Source: Actinomycetes bacterium
Lineage (GTDB): Bacteria > Actinomycetota > Actinomycetes > Propionibacteriales > Nocardioidaceae
DNA: 6,316 bases
Assembly: GCA_023415395.1 (NCBI GenBank)
Contig: JAEZKN010000070.1
Coordinates: 1-6,316 of the forward strand
Direction: 5' to 3'
Shown: in pieces, positions 5,799 through 6,316 of the stretch
Position numbering within the stretch: position 1 is the stretch's first letter
How the letters are laid out: each line of letters starts with the position of its first letter
The notes under the pieces: generated by a model
The model's database searches: none
The model's input: only the letters and a program-made list of their open reading frames with translations
What the model was told of the DNA's origin: nothing
Program-made: the position numbers and the translations under genes

Positions 5799-6316
5799 GT
5801 GATCTTTCGTCGAGAGAGAGAGCCCTCCTCGAGACGGCTCGCGAGGATTGGGGACCGAGTGACTGCGGCCCTCCTCCGTCAGCGGCGGCGTTCCAGAAGC
5901 GGCTGGCTGAGAAGCCTTGGCTCGCGATGCCGATCGCCTCGCTCGCGCTATCGGAGAGCAAGCAGCGCGGCCTCGGACGCCTCTTCGGCGTAACCTCCGC
6001 GGCGATCGGCGTCTGCGCCGTTGCGCTGCTCGGCGTCGTCGCCCTCACGAGGACCGAGGACGCGCCCGAGCGCGCCGCCTCCGCCCCTGCGATCACGGCT
6101 CCGGCTGCTCCGGTGCTCGAGCCCGCGGAGACGCCCGTGAGCGTCGTACCGTCGATCGCGATCGATCGCCTTCCTGATGCGCCAGCGCCCGATGGCGTCT
6201 CGAAAGAACCGCGCGACGCCAAAAGGCCGCCCGAGCACGCAGCAGCAGCTCCTGCTGCATCTGCTTCCAGCGGCCTGCTCGGCGAGGAGATCGCGCTCAT
6301 CCGCGCAGCGCAAGGT
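5795..6316 (+). CDS. Putative anti-sigma / sigma-partner membrane protein (3' end cut by window edge)
   Basis: An open frame of 174 codons runs to the last base of the window with no stop. GTG at 5795 overlaps the sigma factor stop (GTGA), and AAAGGA a few bases upstream may serve as its ribosome-binding site. The N-terminal 60 or so residues are soluble, followed by one transmembrane helix at about 63-85 (LFGVTSAAIGVCAVALLGVV). An Ala/Pro-rich linker of about 70 residues then leads to LLGEEIALIRAAQ at the cut end. The basic stretch before the helix suggests a cytoplasmic N-terminus. This layout, with coupling to an ECF sigma gene, matches proteins I know from myxobacteria in which the outer part continues as helical, TPR-like repeats. 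I see no zinc-binding HxxxCxxC anti-sigma motif, so the anti-sigma role rests on context. Codons such as AGA, CTA, AAA and GAA set it apart from the actinobacterial part. Confidence 0.72.
   Translation, partial: MSDLSSRERALLETAREDWGPSDCGPPPSAAAFQKRLAEKPWLAMPIASLALSESKQRGLGRLFGVTSAAIGVCAVALLGVVALTRTEDAPERAASAPAITAPAAPVLEPAETPVSVVPSIAIDRLPDAPAPDGVSKEPRDAKRPPEHAAAAPAASASSGLLGEEIALIRAAQG

Noticed and set aside
5698..6300. Minus-strand open frame opposite the sigma-partner gene
   Set aside because: It is Ser/Ala/Arg-rich with no domain. The plus-strand frame is coupled to the sigma gene and shows a transmembrane helix.

Overview
This window joins two different kinds of DNA. Bases 1 to about 5195 are very GC-rich, with almost every codon ending in G or C, and the genes look like those of a high-GC actinobacterium. 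A Nocardioides-like member of the Nocardioidaceae is my best guess, inferred from protein character. Bases from about 5200 to 6316 are less GC-biased at third codon positions. They carry an ECF sigma factor and a membrane-anchored partner of a type I associate with Myxococcota (Polyangia-like). The switch falls inside a gene. No transposase, integrase, terminal repeat or tRNA is visible at it, so a chimeric assembly is the simplest explanation; real transfer is the alternative.

Actinobacterial part. On the minus strand, running off the left edge, is an alkylation-repair protein that fuses an Ada metal-binding domain, an AraC-type DNA-binding domain and an AlkA glycosylase (1-886). A 156-bp divergent intergenic region separates it from a plus-strand LytR-CpsA-Psr (LCP) cell-wall ligase (1043-2128). 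After 53 bp comes an amidohydrolase of the N-acyl-D-amino-acid / D-glutamate deacylase type (2182-3660), probably co-transcribed with the LCP gene. An 88-bp gap then holds a tight palindrome and a large imperfect dyad whose right arm covers the ribosome-binding site and first base of the next gene. That gene encodes malonate decarboxylase alpha subunit, MdcA (from 3749). It is clearly recognisable until about residue 482 and then loses its last 65-70 residues at the junction. The rest of an mdc operon, expected downstream, is absent.

Myxococcota-like part. An ECF sigma factor (about 5241-5798) overlaps by four bases a gene for a one-pass membrane protein with an Ala/Pro-rich linker (5795 to the right edge). 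Together they look like a sigma factor and its putative anti-sigma or sensor partner. The sigma gene's native start is uncertain because it lies close to the junction.

The window shows no CRISPR array, tRNA, rRNA or mobile element. Apart from the junction, the most interesting native signal is the dyad that could hide the mdcA translation start.
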